From positions 186,001-250,000 of the forward strand of contig NZ_FRBP01000001.1 of the NCBI RefSeq assembly GCF_900142645.1: DNA of 64,000 bases, written 5' to 3'. Source of the stretch: Eubacterium callanderi. Its GTDB lineage: Bacteria; Bacillota; Clostridia; Eubacteriales; Eubacteriaceae. The notes beneath the pieces were generated by a model. It was not told the DNA's origin. It saw only the letters and a program-made list of their open reading frames with translations, and searched no databases. Below are positions 36,166 to 44,508 of the stretch, in pieces (within the stretch, counting starts at the first letter, position 1; each line of letters opens with the position of its first letter). A program made the translations under genes and the position numbers.

Positions 36166-37620
36166 TTAATTGTATTTAGCAATTAAAGCTTTCAAGATAT
36201 CGTCACAGTCCTTGCTGACGTCTGCCGGGATGGTTTTAGGCTGATGGTTTTCAAGAATATCTCTGACTTTTGCATTGGCCAGGTCTTTAAGCTCTGGTTT
36301 TCCGTCTGCTTCCCAGTTGGTGTATACTTTACGGTTAAATAACTGTGGAAGCCACCATTCGGTTTTGAACTTTTCAAATGTCTGGCGTTCGGCCAAGAAG
36401 TTTCCGCCAGGTCCTACATTTTTGATAATGTTGACAGCCAAAGACTCGTCTGTTACTTCAATACCGCGGATAATCTGCTTGGTCTGTCCAATAATTTCGT
36501 TTGCGATGACAAGGGCTTCCATGGAGGTTAGCAGACCCGATTCCATGTATCCGACATCATGGATTAAATTACCGCCATAGAGTGCGGACATCAGGATACT
36601 TGTTGCCTGATCAATGCCGTGCTGCTGGTCAAGACACTTGGAGTCTGAGCAGCCAGCTGTTGTGAATACAGGAAGGTTATAAAACTGAGACATTTTGCTC
36701 AGTCCGCCCTGCAGCAGATTGAATTCTGGTGAACTGTAGGTAATCTGCATTGAGGACATGTCCACGCAGGTACAGACGCCGCCCATAATATAAGGCGCAC
36801 CCTCTTTAATCAACTGGTTGATTACCAGACCGGACAGGGATTCGGCCAGTTCGACAACCATAGTACCTGCCAGTGTAACCGGGGCAGTCATACCTGCCTG
36901 AGCAGCAGAGGTGTAGACAGCCGGCAGTCCATGCTCTGCCATGGTCATCATAACATCCAATCCTTCGTTTTCGTGGATCAGCGGGGTGATCGGCTCAGAA
37001 TAAACTGCGAAAAATGGATATTTTTCAAGTTCTTCATAGCTGCCGCGCACTTTTGCACCCATATCGATCATTGCCTGAACATTGTCACGGTTATAAGCCC
37101 AGTGTAAAATCGGCTTCGGAGAGTTTTCAAACATTGCCTTAAAGCAGTAGACATCTAAAACGCTGGTTTCGACACCATCAATGGTCCCAAAGTCCATCAG
37201 ATAGTCAATGTTTGGAAGCGCATCCATTACCTTCACGGCCTTGCAGGTATCTTCATAATGAGGAATTTTCCGCTCACCGGTGTATGGATCCAGTGTATTG
37301 ATAACGGTGGGGCCAGGTCCGTAATAAAAACGCTTGCCGCCAAGGATCATCTTGGATTCCATATCCTGAGAGTAGAGTGTTACCTGGGAAGGTGCGGACT
37401 GAATAGCGCTTTCAACCATCGCAGCAGGGAAACGAACGCGTCTGCCATCGACGAAGGCTCCTGCTTTTTTAAGAATTTCCAGTGCCTTGTCATTATAGAC
37501 ATCAACACCGACCTCTTTTAATACCTCTAAAATTGCCTGATGAATCATTGCGCATTGATCATCGTTAAAAACTTCAATACCTAATTGTTGTCTACTTGTG
37601 TAGTTGCATAAGTTATCCAT
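36166..37620 (-). CDS. MttB-superfamily (non-pyrrolysine) methyltransferase 1
   Basis: 484 residues, full length for the family and without an in-frame amber codon, so it belongs to the non-pyrrolysine MttB/MtgB-type branch. Known members demethylate quaternary amines (glycine betaine, proline betaine, carnitine, gamma-butyrobetaine) and pass the methyl group to a corrinoid protein. Seen: CAMIHQAILEVLKEVGVDV near the N-terminus, YYGPGPTVINTLD, the loop TTAGCSDSKCLD, and GPGGNFLAE near the C-terminus. It groups with homologue 5 by AGCSD(S/A)K and the HD(V/I)G segment. The ATG at 37620 follows AAAGGAGAAAACG. It is first gene behind a sigma-54 promoter and precedes BCCT 1. Substrate unknown. Confidence 0.9.
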   Translation of the reverse strand: MDNLCNYTSRQQLGIEVFNDDQCAMIHQAILEVLKEVGVDVYNDKALEILKKAGAFVDGRRVRFPAAMVESAIQSAPSQVTLYSQDMESKMILGGKRFYYGPGPTVINTLDPYTGERKIPHYEDTCKAVKVMDALPNIDYLMDFGTIDGVETSVLDVYCFKAMFENSPKPILHWAYNRDNVQAMIDMGAKVRGSYEELEKYPFFAVYSEPITPLIHENEGLDVMMTMAEHGLPAVYTSAAQAGMTAPVTLAGTMVVELAESLSGLVINQLIKEGAPYIMGGVCTCVDMSSMQITYSSPEFNLLQGGLSKMSQFYNLPVFTTAGCSDSKCLDQQHGIDQATSILMSALYGGNLIHDVGYMESGLLTSMEALVIANEIIGQTKQIIRGIEVTDESLAVNIIKNVGPGGNFLAERQTFEKFKTEWWLPQLFNRKVYTNWEADGKPELKDLANAKVRDILENHQPKTIPADVSKDCDDILKALIAKYN

Positions 37621-37690
37621 CGTTTTCTCCTTTTTCTCTTGATCAACAAATGCGATCGTTTTTAACATAAACCTTTTGGGGTGATATTAA

Positions 37691-37706
37691 TGCAAGACCT
37701 GTGCCA
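37691..37706 (-). promoter_or_regulatory. Sigma-54 promoter of the MttB1-BCCT1 unit
   Basis: On the minus strand TGGCAC, 5 bases, TTGCA, with exact 10-base spacing between the GG and GC elements, about 70 bases before the start codon. Confidence 0.9.
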
Positions 37707-37870
37707 TATTCGTAAAACATTTTAAAAAAGTGGTAGTTTCAACTGGGATTTGTGGTTTTCCAACCTTATATATACAAAAGTCTCCTTCCTGTCATAAAAT
37801 TTTATTCCATTTTATTAAGAAAGAATTTCTATTGAAAACGTATTAATCCGTTTGAATAAAAAACGTCAAA

Positions 37871-38033
37871 TTTGTCAAAAAATGTAAAAATTATTTTGAC
37901 ATTTTTTACACCTGCCAAAAATGTTAAAAAAATAACGAAAACTTTTTGGTAAGCTCTTTAATTTTGTCAAAAAATGTAAAAATTGTTATTATTTGTCAAA
38001 AAAACGTCCACTTTTAAGACGCTTTTTTTGACC
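37871..38033. promoter_or_regulatory. Repeated candidate enhancer sites between divergent sigma-54 promoters
   Basis: TGTCAAAAAATGTAAAA occurs at about 37873 and 37965, and in inverted form at 37894-37910. A near-perfect long inverted repeat (GTCAAAAAAACGTC ... GACGCTTTTTTTGAC) spans 37995-38032. The cluster lies 110-165 bases upstream of both -24/-12 promoters, the usual position for sigma-54 activator binding. The whole 600-base gap (37621-38217) holds no ORF. Confidence 0.7.
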
Positions 38034-38143
38034 TACGCACCCTCCGTTTTTTTTCTTAATGCTTTTCCGAAAGTACTTTTTCTTTGTTATATATATATGT
38101 AATCAAAGTTTAAGACACTTTATTTTTACGAAAACCAGAAATT

Positions 38144-38160
38144 TTGGCACGAGTATTGCA
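38144..38160 (+). promoter_or_regulatory. Sigma-54 promoter of the OCD-corrinoid-MttB2 unit
   Basis: TTGGCAC, 5 bases, TTGCA with correct GG-GC spacing, 58 bases before the start codon at 38218. Confidence 0.92.
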
Positions 38161-38217
38161 TCTCTTATCCAGCAAACATAAACTTTTTTAATCTATCAAC
38201 TTTTGGAGGGAATATAT

Positions 38218-39261
38218 ATGAATTTTGATCACGCTTATTTTGAACAAGACAGAGAAAACATTTCGAAGAAACTGGATATTGGCAAAGAAATTATTTATCT
38301 GACAAAACCAGAATGTGAGAATATCGGCCTCACACGCGACGATATTCTGGAAATCACCAAGAAAACGTTGATCTCCCACGGAAAAAAAGAATTTGAGATG
38401 CCCGCAAAAATTGGCGTTCATCCATGGACAGAAGTCTTTTTCCATGCAATGCCAGCCTATGTTCCAGAGCAGAGAGCCATTGGGTGTAAGTGGATCGAAT
38501 GCTACCCAAACAATCCAAAGAAGTACAATCTTCCACAGACAACTGGCCTTTTGGTATTAAACGATGTGCTTTCCGGTGTCCCTGTCGCAGTGATGGACTG
38601 TGCCTGGATTACCGCCATGCGCACACCAGCTGTTACAGTCTTAGCTGCTGCTGCCCTTCATCCAGATGCTGAAAACTTTGGTATGTTTGGTTGTGGTGTA
38701 CAGGGGATTGAACATGTGCGTTATGTCACGAGAACACTCAAAAATCTGAAAAAAATTTATGTATATGATGTCGTGGAAGCTGCTGCTGATAACCTGATTA
38801 AAATTGTCCAGCCCGAAATTGATGTTGAAATCATCAAGGCTGCTTCGCCTCAGGAAATCGCTGAAAAATGTGAGGTCATGAGTTCTGCCACCATCATCCT
38901 AAAAGATCCTTTGTGCGTTGTTAAGGACGAATGGATCTCAGCCGGGCAGACCATTGTGCCCTGTGACATGAACACCTTCTTTGACCTTAAGACACAGTAC
39001 CGTGCCGATAAATACATTGTCGACAGCAAAGAGGAGCACGAGCTGTTTGCAGAGATGGGCTACTTCCCGGCAGATAAGGGGCTCCCGGAGGTTTACTGCC
39101 AGACCGGCGAGATTCTCGCTGGCTTAGCTGAAGGCCGAACTTCCAAGGATGAACTGATTGTCTGCAGCAATATTGGGATGTCTGTCTGTGATATGACGGT
39201 TGCCCGCGCAATATTCGATATCGCCCTTGAAAAGGGCATTGGCCAAAAGCTTGACCTGTAA
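38218..39261 (+). CDS. Ornithine cyclodeaminase/mu-crystallin family dehydrogenase
   Basis: 347 residues of the OCD/mu-crystallin superfamily. It covers ornithine cyclodeaminase, cyclic ketimine reductases and alanine or N-methyl-amino-acid dehydrogenases, all NAD(P)-linked. Seen: the N-terminal substrate domain (PAKIGVHP, where the Lys would bind the carboxylate), MDCAWITAMRTPAVT, and a Rossmann glycine motif FGCGVQGIEH. It heads a unit with a corrinoid protein and an MttB homologue, so it may process the demethylated product, for example an imino acid or N-methyl amino acid. That would suit a cyclic substrate such as a proline derivative, but this is inference. GGAGGGAATATAT precedes the ATG at 38218. 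Confidence 0.85.
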   Translation: MNFDHAYFEQDRENISKKLDIGKEIIYLTKPECENIGLTRDDILEITKKTLISHGKKEFEMPAKIGVHPWTEVFFHAMPAYVPEQRAIGCKWIECYPNNPKKYNLPQTTGLLVLNDVLSGVPVAVMDCAWITAMRTPAVTVLAAAALHPDAENFGMFGCGVQGIEHVRYVTRTLKNLKKIYVYDVVEAAADNLIKIVQPEIDVEIIKAASPQEIAEKCEVMSSATIILKDPLCVVKDEWISAGQTIVPCDMNTFFDLKTQYRADKYIVDSKEEHELFAEMGYFPADKGLPEVYCQTGEILAGLAEGRTSKDELIVCSNIGMSVCDMTVARAIFDIALEKGIGQKLDL

Positions 39262-39302
39262 AAGCATTCTTATATAAAATTAAAAAAAGTGAGGATAAAA
39301 TT

Positions 39303-39923
39303 ATGAGTAACTATGCAATGATCAGCGATTATGTTGTAAGCGGAAACGAAAACGGCGTTGTCAATGAAGTTAACGCCGCTTTATCTGGCAATGCAGCACC
39401 TCTTGAAATTATCAATGATGGTCTGTTGACCGGTATGAATGTTGTCGGTGAAAAGTTTGCAAACGGCGAAATGTTTGTTCCTGAGGTTTTAATGGCTGCC
39501 CGCGCCATGAACGCTGGCATGGACATTGTTAAGCCGCTTCTGGCCGAAGGTGATGTTACCTCCCTTGGTACAGTTGTCATCGGCACTGTCAAAGGCGATC
39601 TCCATGACATTGGGAAAAACCTGGTGGTTATGATGCTTGAAAGTGCTGGATTCAAAGTGGTTAATCTTGGTGTTGACGCTAAAAAGGAAGCCTTCGTTGA
39701 AGCCGCTAAAGAAAACAATGCGGATATTGTGGCCATGTCCGCCATGTTGACAACCACCATGACTTACATGGATGAAATTATCAAAACCTGTAAAGACGCA
39801 GGCATTGATGCCAAGTATATGATCGGCGGCGCGCCAGTAACACCAGCCTACGCTGAAAAGATCAGCGCCATCTACACCGCTGATGCGTCAACTGCAGCCG
39901 AAAAAGCCAAAGCATTGGTTTAA
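39303..39923 (+). CDS. Small corrinoid (B12-binding) protein 1
   Basis: 206 residues: an N-terminal four-helix cap (about 1-85, GLLTGMNVVGEKFANGEMFVPE) and a Rossmann B12-binding domain with the base-off ligand motif DLHDIGKN (about residue 100), SAMLTTT and IGGAPVT. It accepts a methyl group on cobalt from a partner MttB protein and hands it to a methylcorrinoid:tetrahydrofolate methyltransferase (MtqA-type), which is not encoded in this window. It is about 70-75% identical by eye to the corrinoid protein at 46.2 kb. It lies 41 bases after the OCD gene and 149 before MttB homologue 2. Confidence 0.95.
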   Translation: MSNYAMISDYVVSGNENGVVNEVNAALSGNAAPLEIINDGLLTGMNVVGEKFANGEMFVPEVLMAARAMNAGMDIVKPLLAEGDVTSLGTVVIGTVKGDLHDIGKNLVVMMLESAGFKVVNLGVDAKKEAFVEAAKENNADIVAMSAMLTTTMTYMDEIIKTCKDAGIDAKYMIGGAPVTPAYAEKISAIYTADASTAAEKAKALV

Positions 39924-39970
39924 AAACTTAAAAACAAACTATTTTGACAAATTTTTAAAATAAAGAACCT

Positions 39971-40007
39971 GCCCACTCTTTCTTCCTCTTTCAAAAAAGA
40001 GTGGGCC
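39971..40007 (+). other. Intercistronic hairpin between corrinoid protein and MttB2
   Basis: GCCCACTCTTT and AAAGAGTGGGC pair, followed by CATTGATGCG rather than T residues. It is probably a stability or attenuation element. Confidence 0.6.
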
Positions 40008-40072
40008 ATTGATGCGACTGCCTTTGGATACCGTTGCATCCAAAATTCAAAAAATATCGGAGGAATCCAATA

Positions 40073-41530
40073 ATGTATATTAATCGAAAATTTTATGAAA
40101 ATTATGTCTCTACCCGCGATGTTGAACTTCTGCATGAATACACCCTGAAAGTTTTAAAAGAAGTGGGTGTCTCCTTCAATTGCGAAGAAGCATTGGATAT
40201 TTTCAAAAAACACGGAGCAACGGTTGAAGGAAGTATTGTTAAAATCGATGAATCCTTATTGAACGCAGCACTGGAGACGGTTCCCAAAACCTTCACTGTT
40301 CATACAAGCAGCGGTGAAACATCAATTGGTGAACCCTTCCGTCCAAAAACAGTTGGCTGCTACGGTCCTTCCAAGTTCCTGTTTGAGGATGATACCTACC
40401 GTGTGGCCCAAATGGCGGACATGATTAAATTCCTGAAACTTATGGATACCAGCGACGTGACTGATTTTGTCAACAACGCTGCTTTCGATACGCCTGACCT
40501 TGACAAAGATCAGGATGACTTTTACCTGCCTCAGGTGGCCATGTGCCTGAAATATTCTAAAAAGCCAACCTACGGCAATGTGGCCAACAGCCTGAACACC
40601 CGCGGCAAAAGTCTCAAGGAAGCCGCCCGCGGTATTGCAAATCTTTACAAAGAGTTCTACGATATCTGGGATAAACCAGTTCTCCTGACCAATGCGTGCG
40701 CTCTCTCACCCCTTGGTTACTCCTATGAGGTACTGGATAATATTATCGGCTTATGCGAAGAAGGACAGCCTGTAACCATTATCACCTGTTCCATGACAAA
40801 CATGACTGCCCCGGCAGCGCTGCTTGGAACTGTAATCCAGAACAATGCGACTATTCTGGCCGGTATCGTGCTGACCCAACTCATCAACCCAGGTGTGCCT
40901 GTTATTTATGGCTCCGTCTCGAGCGCCACAGATATGCGTGAGGTAGCTCTCGCCATCGGCGCACCGGAGGCTCAGCTGATCCAGATGTCTTCACTGTCAC
41001 TGGCCCGCTATTATCAGATCCCAGTGCGCACCGGCGTTGCTGGAACAGACTCCATGAAGCCCGATTACCAGGCCGGGGTGGAAACCTTTATGAACCTTAT
41101 GACAACCTATCTGGGCAAAGCAGACTTTATCCTGCACCACGCGGGTATCCTCCAGTCCTATGCCCTCGGAAGCTATGAAAAATTCGTGATGGACGAAGAA
41201 GTTAACCGAATTCTTCTGAGACTGAACCGCGGTATTGATATCAGCGATACAAAAGCAGAAAAGGTTTTTGCTGAAATCAAAAAAGCCGGACCGCTTGGTA
41301 ATTATCTGTCCGGCAGGACACCAAAAGACTACCGGCAGGAGCACTACCTGACCAAGCTCTTTAACCGCGCCGCCGGAGATCCCCAGCCTATCGCCGACAA
41401 AATCGGTGATATCCGCGAACGGGTGGCAAAGGAAATTGAAGAAAGAGTTGAAAATTACACTCTGCCTGATTTAACACAAACTCAAAAACAAATTTTAAAC
41501 AAATTTTTACCTAAATCTGAAAAATTTTAA
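40073..41530 (+). CDS. MttB-superfamily (non-pyrrolysine) methyltransferase 2
   Basis: 485 residues, no in-frame amber codon. Seen: ELLHEYTLKVLKEVGVSF, VGCYGPSKFLFEDD, ALSPLGYSYEVLDN, VIYGSVSSATDMR, TGVAGTDSMKPDYQAG and GPLGNYLSGRTPK. It belongs with homologues 3 and 4 (DxQxG after the glycine loop), but has Met where they have Lys (TDSMK versus TDAK/SDAK). It should methylate the corrinoid protein encoded just upstream using a quaternary or tertiary amine. The ATG at 40073 follows CGGAGGAATCCAATA. Last gene of the sigma-54-driven unit; a strong terminator follows. Substrate unknown. Confidence 0.9.
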   Translation: MYINRKFYENYVSTRDVELLHEYTLKVLKEVGVSFNCEEALDIFKKHGATVEGSIVKIDESLLNAALETVPKTFTVHTSSGETSIGEPFRPKTVGCYGPSKFLFEDDTYRVAQMADMIKFLKLMDTSDVTDFVNNAAFDTPDLDKDQDDFYLPQVAMCLKYSKKPTYGNVANSLNTRGKSLKEAARGIANLYKEFYDIWDKPVLLTNACALSPLGYSYEVLDNIIGLCEEGQPVTIITCSMTNMTAPAALLGTVIQNNATILAGIVLTQLINPGVPVIYGSVSSATDMREVALAIGAPEAQLIQMSSLSLARYYQIPVRTGVAGTDSMKPDYQAGVETFMNLMTTYLGKADFILHHAGILQSYALGSYEKFVMDEEVNRILLRLNRGIDISDTKAEKVFAEIKKAGPLGNYLSGRTPKDYRQEHYLTKLFNRAAGDPQPIADKIGDIRERVAKEIEERVENYTLPDLTQTQKQILNKFLPKSEKF

Positions 41531-41555
41531 AGCCTCAGAAAAATCCCTCTTTTCT

Positions 41556-41596
41556 AAACCGGTATGCAGCCCCAGCAAGCATACCGGTTTTATTTT
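41556..41596 (+). terminator. Terminator after MttB2
   Basis: AAACCGGTATGC and GCATACCGGTTT pair across 11 bases, followed by TATTTTTT. The remaining AT-rich gap to 41832 holds a TATAAT box (about 41781) with a poor -35. Confidence 0.9.
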
Positions 41597-41831
41597 TTAA
41601 ATTGAATTTAAAGAAATGTTTTTACTGAATTTTCATAATCATCCTGTTATTAATTTTCTTATAATTTTGTAATAAATATAAAACTGTTTTCTGCTTTTAT
41701 AAATTTTTTGATATATTTCATGATTTTAAAGGATTTAATGGTATTTTTCAACAAAACTTTTGTAGATATTTTCAAAATATGATATAATAATCAATAACAA
41801 ATGCAGAAAGGACAGAAAGGCAGATAATTCT

Positions 41832-43094
41832 ATGAAAGAAACTATTTTTAAAGAAGACCACCAGTTAAACCTCGAAGCCATCGAGGACATTCTTACCTCA
41901 TTTTATTATGCGACAGATGTTCCGGTAACCTTATATGACCAGAACACCCATCCGTTGGGCACCTACTTTGAGGATAAAAAAATCTGCCGGTACTTTAATC
42001 AGTCCGAGACAGAATCCAGCCTCTGTCCAAACGCACTGCACTTTGCTGCAACCTGGGCACACCGTCTTGGAGAGCCCTATATATTTGTCTGTCCCTCAGG
42101 CTTTGTCAATATCGCCATCGCCATCCTCGACGGCCAGCAATTTGCCGGTTCTGTCATTGCCGGCCCCATTGCCATGGGAACCATTGAGGAGAGCACTATC
42201 CGGGATATGTTCACCATCCACCAGGCCTCACCTGAGGTGCTCTATAATACTACACTCTTTATCCGAAATATGAAAATTTTCACCCCTTCCCAGGTAAACC
42301 ATTTAGCTAAACTCCTAAACGCGGCGATCCTGAGCCTGTACCCCAATACAGAAGCCTATGAAAAGCTAAGCTCTGAATACCATGATCAATCTGAAATTGG
42401 AGAGCGTATCCACGAGCATAAAAAGAACAATATCCCATTGGTTTACCCCTATGAAAAGGAACAGGAGCTTGTGCGGCAGGTGAAGGAAGGTGATCACGAG
42501 GGCGCCCAGGTAACTCTCAAATTTTTAGTAAATGAAATTCTGCTGATTGAGGGCGGCAACCTTGAGGTCATCAAGGCCAGAATTCTGGAGCTTGTCACTA
42601 TTCTCTCCCGGGCTTCGGTAGAGGGCGGGGCTTCGCTTGAAAAGATCTTCGGCCTGAATCTTGACCTGATCACTGAGCTCAATAAAATTGACAGCATCCA
42701 GGTTCTGAGCTCATGGACTGTTAAAATTATCGACCATTTCACAAAAAATATTTTTAACAATATTTACTCAGGAGACTCCTATCTGATCAACCAGGCCATT
42801 GAGCACACAAGAGCCAATTACATGAACAAAATCACTCTCCAGAAGCTGGCAGACTATCTGCATGTTTCAGATTCCTATCTATCTAAGCTGTTTAAAGAAG
42901 AAACAGGCATCAGTTTCACGCAGTATCTCAACGAAATCCGGATTAACCGAAGCAAGGAGCTCTTGCAGAACACCAAAATGAGCATTGTCGAGGTTGCTCT
43001 TTTCGTCGGCTATGAGGATCAGAGTTATTTTACAAAGGTTTTTAAAAAAATTACCGGTATTACCCCAAAGAAATACCGGTCAGGAAAAAAATAA
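41832..43094 (+). CDS. AraC-family regulator with PocR sensory domain
   Basis: 420 residues. The first ~190 match the PocR ligand-binding domain (TSFYYATDVPVTLYDQ, CPNALHFAATWAHRLGEPYIFVCPSGFVNIAIAI, SVIAGPIAMG), first known from the propanediol/cobalamin regulator and thought to sense small organic molecules. A linker follows. The C-terminal ~100 residues are a double AraC helix-turn-helix (LQKLADYLHVSDSYLSKLFKEETG, VALFVGYEDQSYFTKVFKK). It is transcribed alone between the OCD-corrinoid-MttB2 unit and the HTH/VWA pair. It may control methyl-donor or B12-linked genes here, but no binding site was recognised. Confidence 0.9.
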   Translation: MKETIFKEDHQLNLEAIEDILTSFYYATDVPVTLYDQNTHPLGTYFEDKKICRYFNQSETESSLCPNALHFAATWAHRLGEPYIFVCPSGFVNIAIAILDGQQFAGSVIAGPIAMGTIEESTIRDMFTIHQASPEVLYNTTLFIRNMKIFTPSQVNHLAKLLNAAILSLYPNTEAYEKLSSEYHDQSEIGERIHEHKKNNIPLVYPYEKEQELVRQVKEGDHEGAQVTLKFLVNEILLIEGGNLEVIKARILELVTILSRASVEGGASLEKIFGLNLDLITELNKIDSIQVLSSWTVKIIDHFTKNIFNNIYSGDSYLINQAIEHTRANYMNKITLQKLADYLHVSDSYLSKLFKEETGISFTQYLNEIRINRSKELLQNTKMSIVEVALFVGYEDQSYFTKVFKKITGITPKKYRSGKK

Positions 43095-43105
43095 AAACGA
43101 AATTT

Positions 43106-43690
43106 TTAAGCCACTCCTCCGAGTGGCTTTAATTGAAAGCTGTCCAGCGCCTCATTGATTTCGTCCAAATCAAAAACGCGATGCTCCACACAGTAGCGGA
43201 TGATTAAGTCAAAGGTTTCACTGCCGGAAAGAGCATAGCCGGCTTCGCACAAAAGGGCTTCCATCTCGTCCAGATCGGCTTCCAGCGCAATGCCCAGAGC
43301 GATGACCGTGGCCTTTGACGGATGGTATTTCGGGTCGCTTCTTATTTTTGAAAACAAACGGCGGTCAATGCCGGCTTTATGGTAGACTGCCTTGTCTGGA
43401 AGGCCCCGCGCATCAATCATTTTAAAGAGAAGACCTGTAAAACCCGGTCCGCGATTCAGCACAATGTAGCTGTCCAGGCTTTCCTCTGAAGCGACCAAAG
43501 TCCCCTGGCTCAGGCACACGTCCTCTTGATGGCTTTTTCCAAAAACCTTCAATGCTTTTGCCTCTACATTGCGCGCGCACACTGCCGCGGAATCTCTTTG
43601 CTTTTTTCTGGCAGATTCATCGACGGCCTGCCTCTGTTCTTTTTCAACAAATTTTCTGAGTTCGGATAAAAATTTCTGTGACAGCATCAT
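43106..43690 (-). CDS. Helix-turn-helix protein paired with VWA gene
   Basis: 194 residues. The central part (AVYHKAGIDRRLFSKIRSDPKYHPSKATVIALGIAL) has the layout of an XRE-like helix-turn-helix with an added helical C-terminus, a small family often found beside VWA-domain genes. The N-terminal ~60 residues are charged and helical. It is divergently transcribed from the VWA gene with about 80 bases between starts. A regulatory or scaffold role for the pair is likely, but no biochemical function is known. A hairpin at 43108-43129 at its 3' end can terminate the opposing AraC-family gene. Confidence 0.7.
   Translation of the reverse strand: MMLSQKFLSELRKFVEKEQRQAVDESARKKQRDSAAVCARNVEAKALKVFGKSHQEDVCLSQGTLVASEESLDSYIVLNRGPGFTGLLFKMIDARGLPDKAVYHKAGIDRRLFSKIRSDPKYHPSKATVIALGIALEADLDEMEALLCEAGYALSGSETFDLIIRYCVEHRVFDLDEINEALDSFQLKPLGGVA
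43108..43129 (+). terminator. Terminator of the PocR/AraC gene
   Basis: AAGCCACTC and GAGTGGCTT pair across four bases; T-rich on both sides. It overlaps the last codons of the converging gene. Confidence 0.7.
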
Positions 43691-43772
43691 AACCTCCGAT
43701 GTCGCCCTTCAGGCGACCATTTTTCTTTCAAAGATGTTATTATCATATCATAAAAAGAAAGGAGACCTCATC

Positions 43773-44417
43773 ATGAATCTAAATTTAACAGAGATCATTT
43801 TTATACTGGACCGGAGCGGCTCAATGGCAGGGCTGGAGGCCGACACCATTGGCGGTTATAATCAATTTTTAAAAGCGCAGGCCAAAAAAGCCGGCGAGCT
43901 TCGCGTCACCACCGTTCTTTTTGATCACGAATACGCGTGTCTGTACCAGAGCGTCTGCCCTAAAAACGCCGTACTCACAGACCGACAGTATTTTGTCCGG
44001 GGCTGTACAGCCCTCTATGACGCTGTTGGACAGGCAGTGACCGACACAGGCTTGCGTCTTGCCGAAACGCCCGAGTCCGATCGCCCCAAAAAGGTGATTG
44101 TCGTCATTACCACCGACGGCTACGAAAACGCCAGTAAAAAATACACACATCAGCAAGTTCAGAATATGATCCGGCATCAGCAGGAAAAATACAGCTGGGA
44201 ATTTTTATTTTTCGGCGCAAACATTGATGTGGCAAGTGTTGCAGAGACCATCGGCATACAGCCTTTTCGGGCTTTTGGTTATAAAGCGGACAGCGCGGGA
44301 ATCCACAAGATGATGGCCAGCGCCTGCGATATGGTTTCATCTCTCCGCGCTGCTCCCTCCTGTCAAAATGACACTAAAAGCGATCAGTCGTTTTCCGAAA
44401 AAAATAGGCCAAATTGA
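43773..44417 (+). CDS. VWA-domain protein
   Basis: 214 residues forming essentially one von Willebrand A domain with a metal-dependent adhesion site (DRSGSMAG near residue 11, then a Thr in RGCTALYDAVG and an Asp in VITTDGYEN). It has no signal peptide or membrane helix, so it should act in the cytoplasm, probably with the divergent helix-turn-helix protein. The ATG at 43773 follows AAAGGAG; the frame is open further upstream, but that part overlaps the divergent gene. No AAA+ MoxR partner is nearby. Confidence 0.85.
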   Translation: MNLNLTEIIFILDRSGSMAGLEADTIGGYNQFLKAQAKKAGELRVTTVLFDHEYACLYQSVCPKNAVLTDRQYFVRGCTALYDAVGQAVTDTGLRLAETPESDRPKKVIVVITTDGYENASKKYTHQQVQNMIRHQQEKYSWEFLFFGANIDVASVAETIGIQPFRAFGYKADSAGIHKMMASACDMVSSLRAAPSCQNDTKSDQSFSEKNRPN

Positions 44418-44441
44418 AAAAAGCCCAGCTTTCGGGCTTTT
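44418..44441. terminator. Bidirectional terminator between VWA and MetH-activation-like genes
   Basis: AAAAAGCCC and GGGCTTTT pair across a short loop and have A/T runs on both sides, so they serve both converging units. Confidence 0.88.
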
Positions 44442-44508
44442 CATTCGTTTTAGCGCTATATGTTGAAACAGCATATATCTTTTTTGCTCTGCTGACCATG
44501 GCTCAACC

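Noticed and set aside
37871-38033. Possible CRISPR array
   Set aside because: The repeats are too short, AT-rich and irregularly spaced, partly inverted, and no cas genes are nearby; their position fits enhancer sites.
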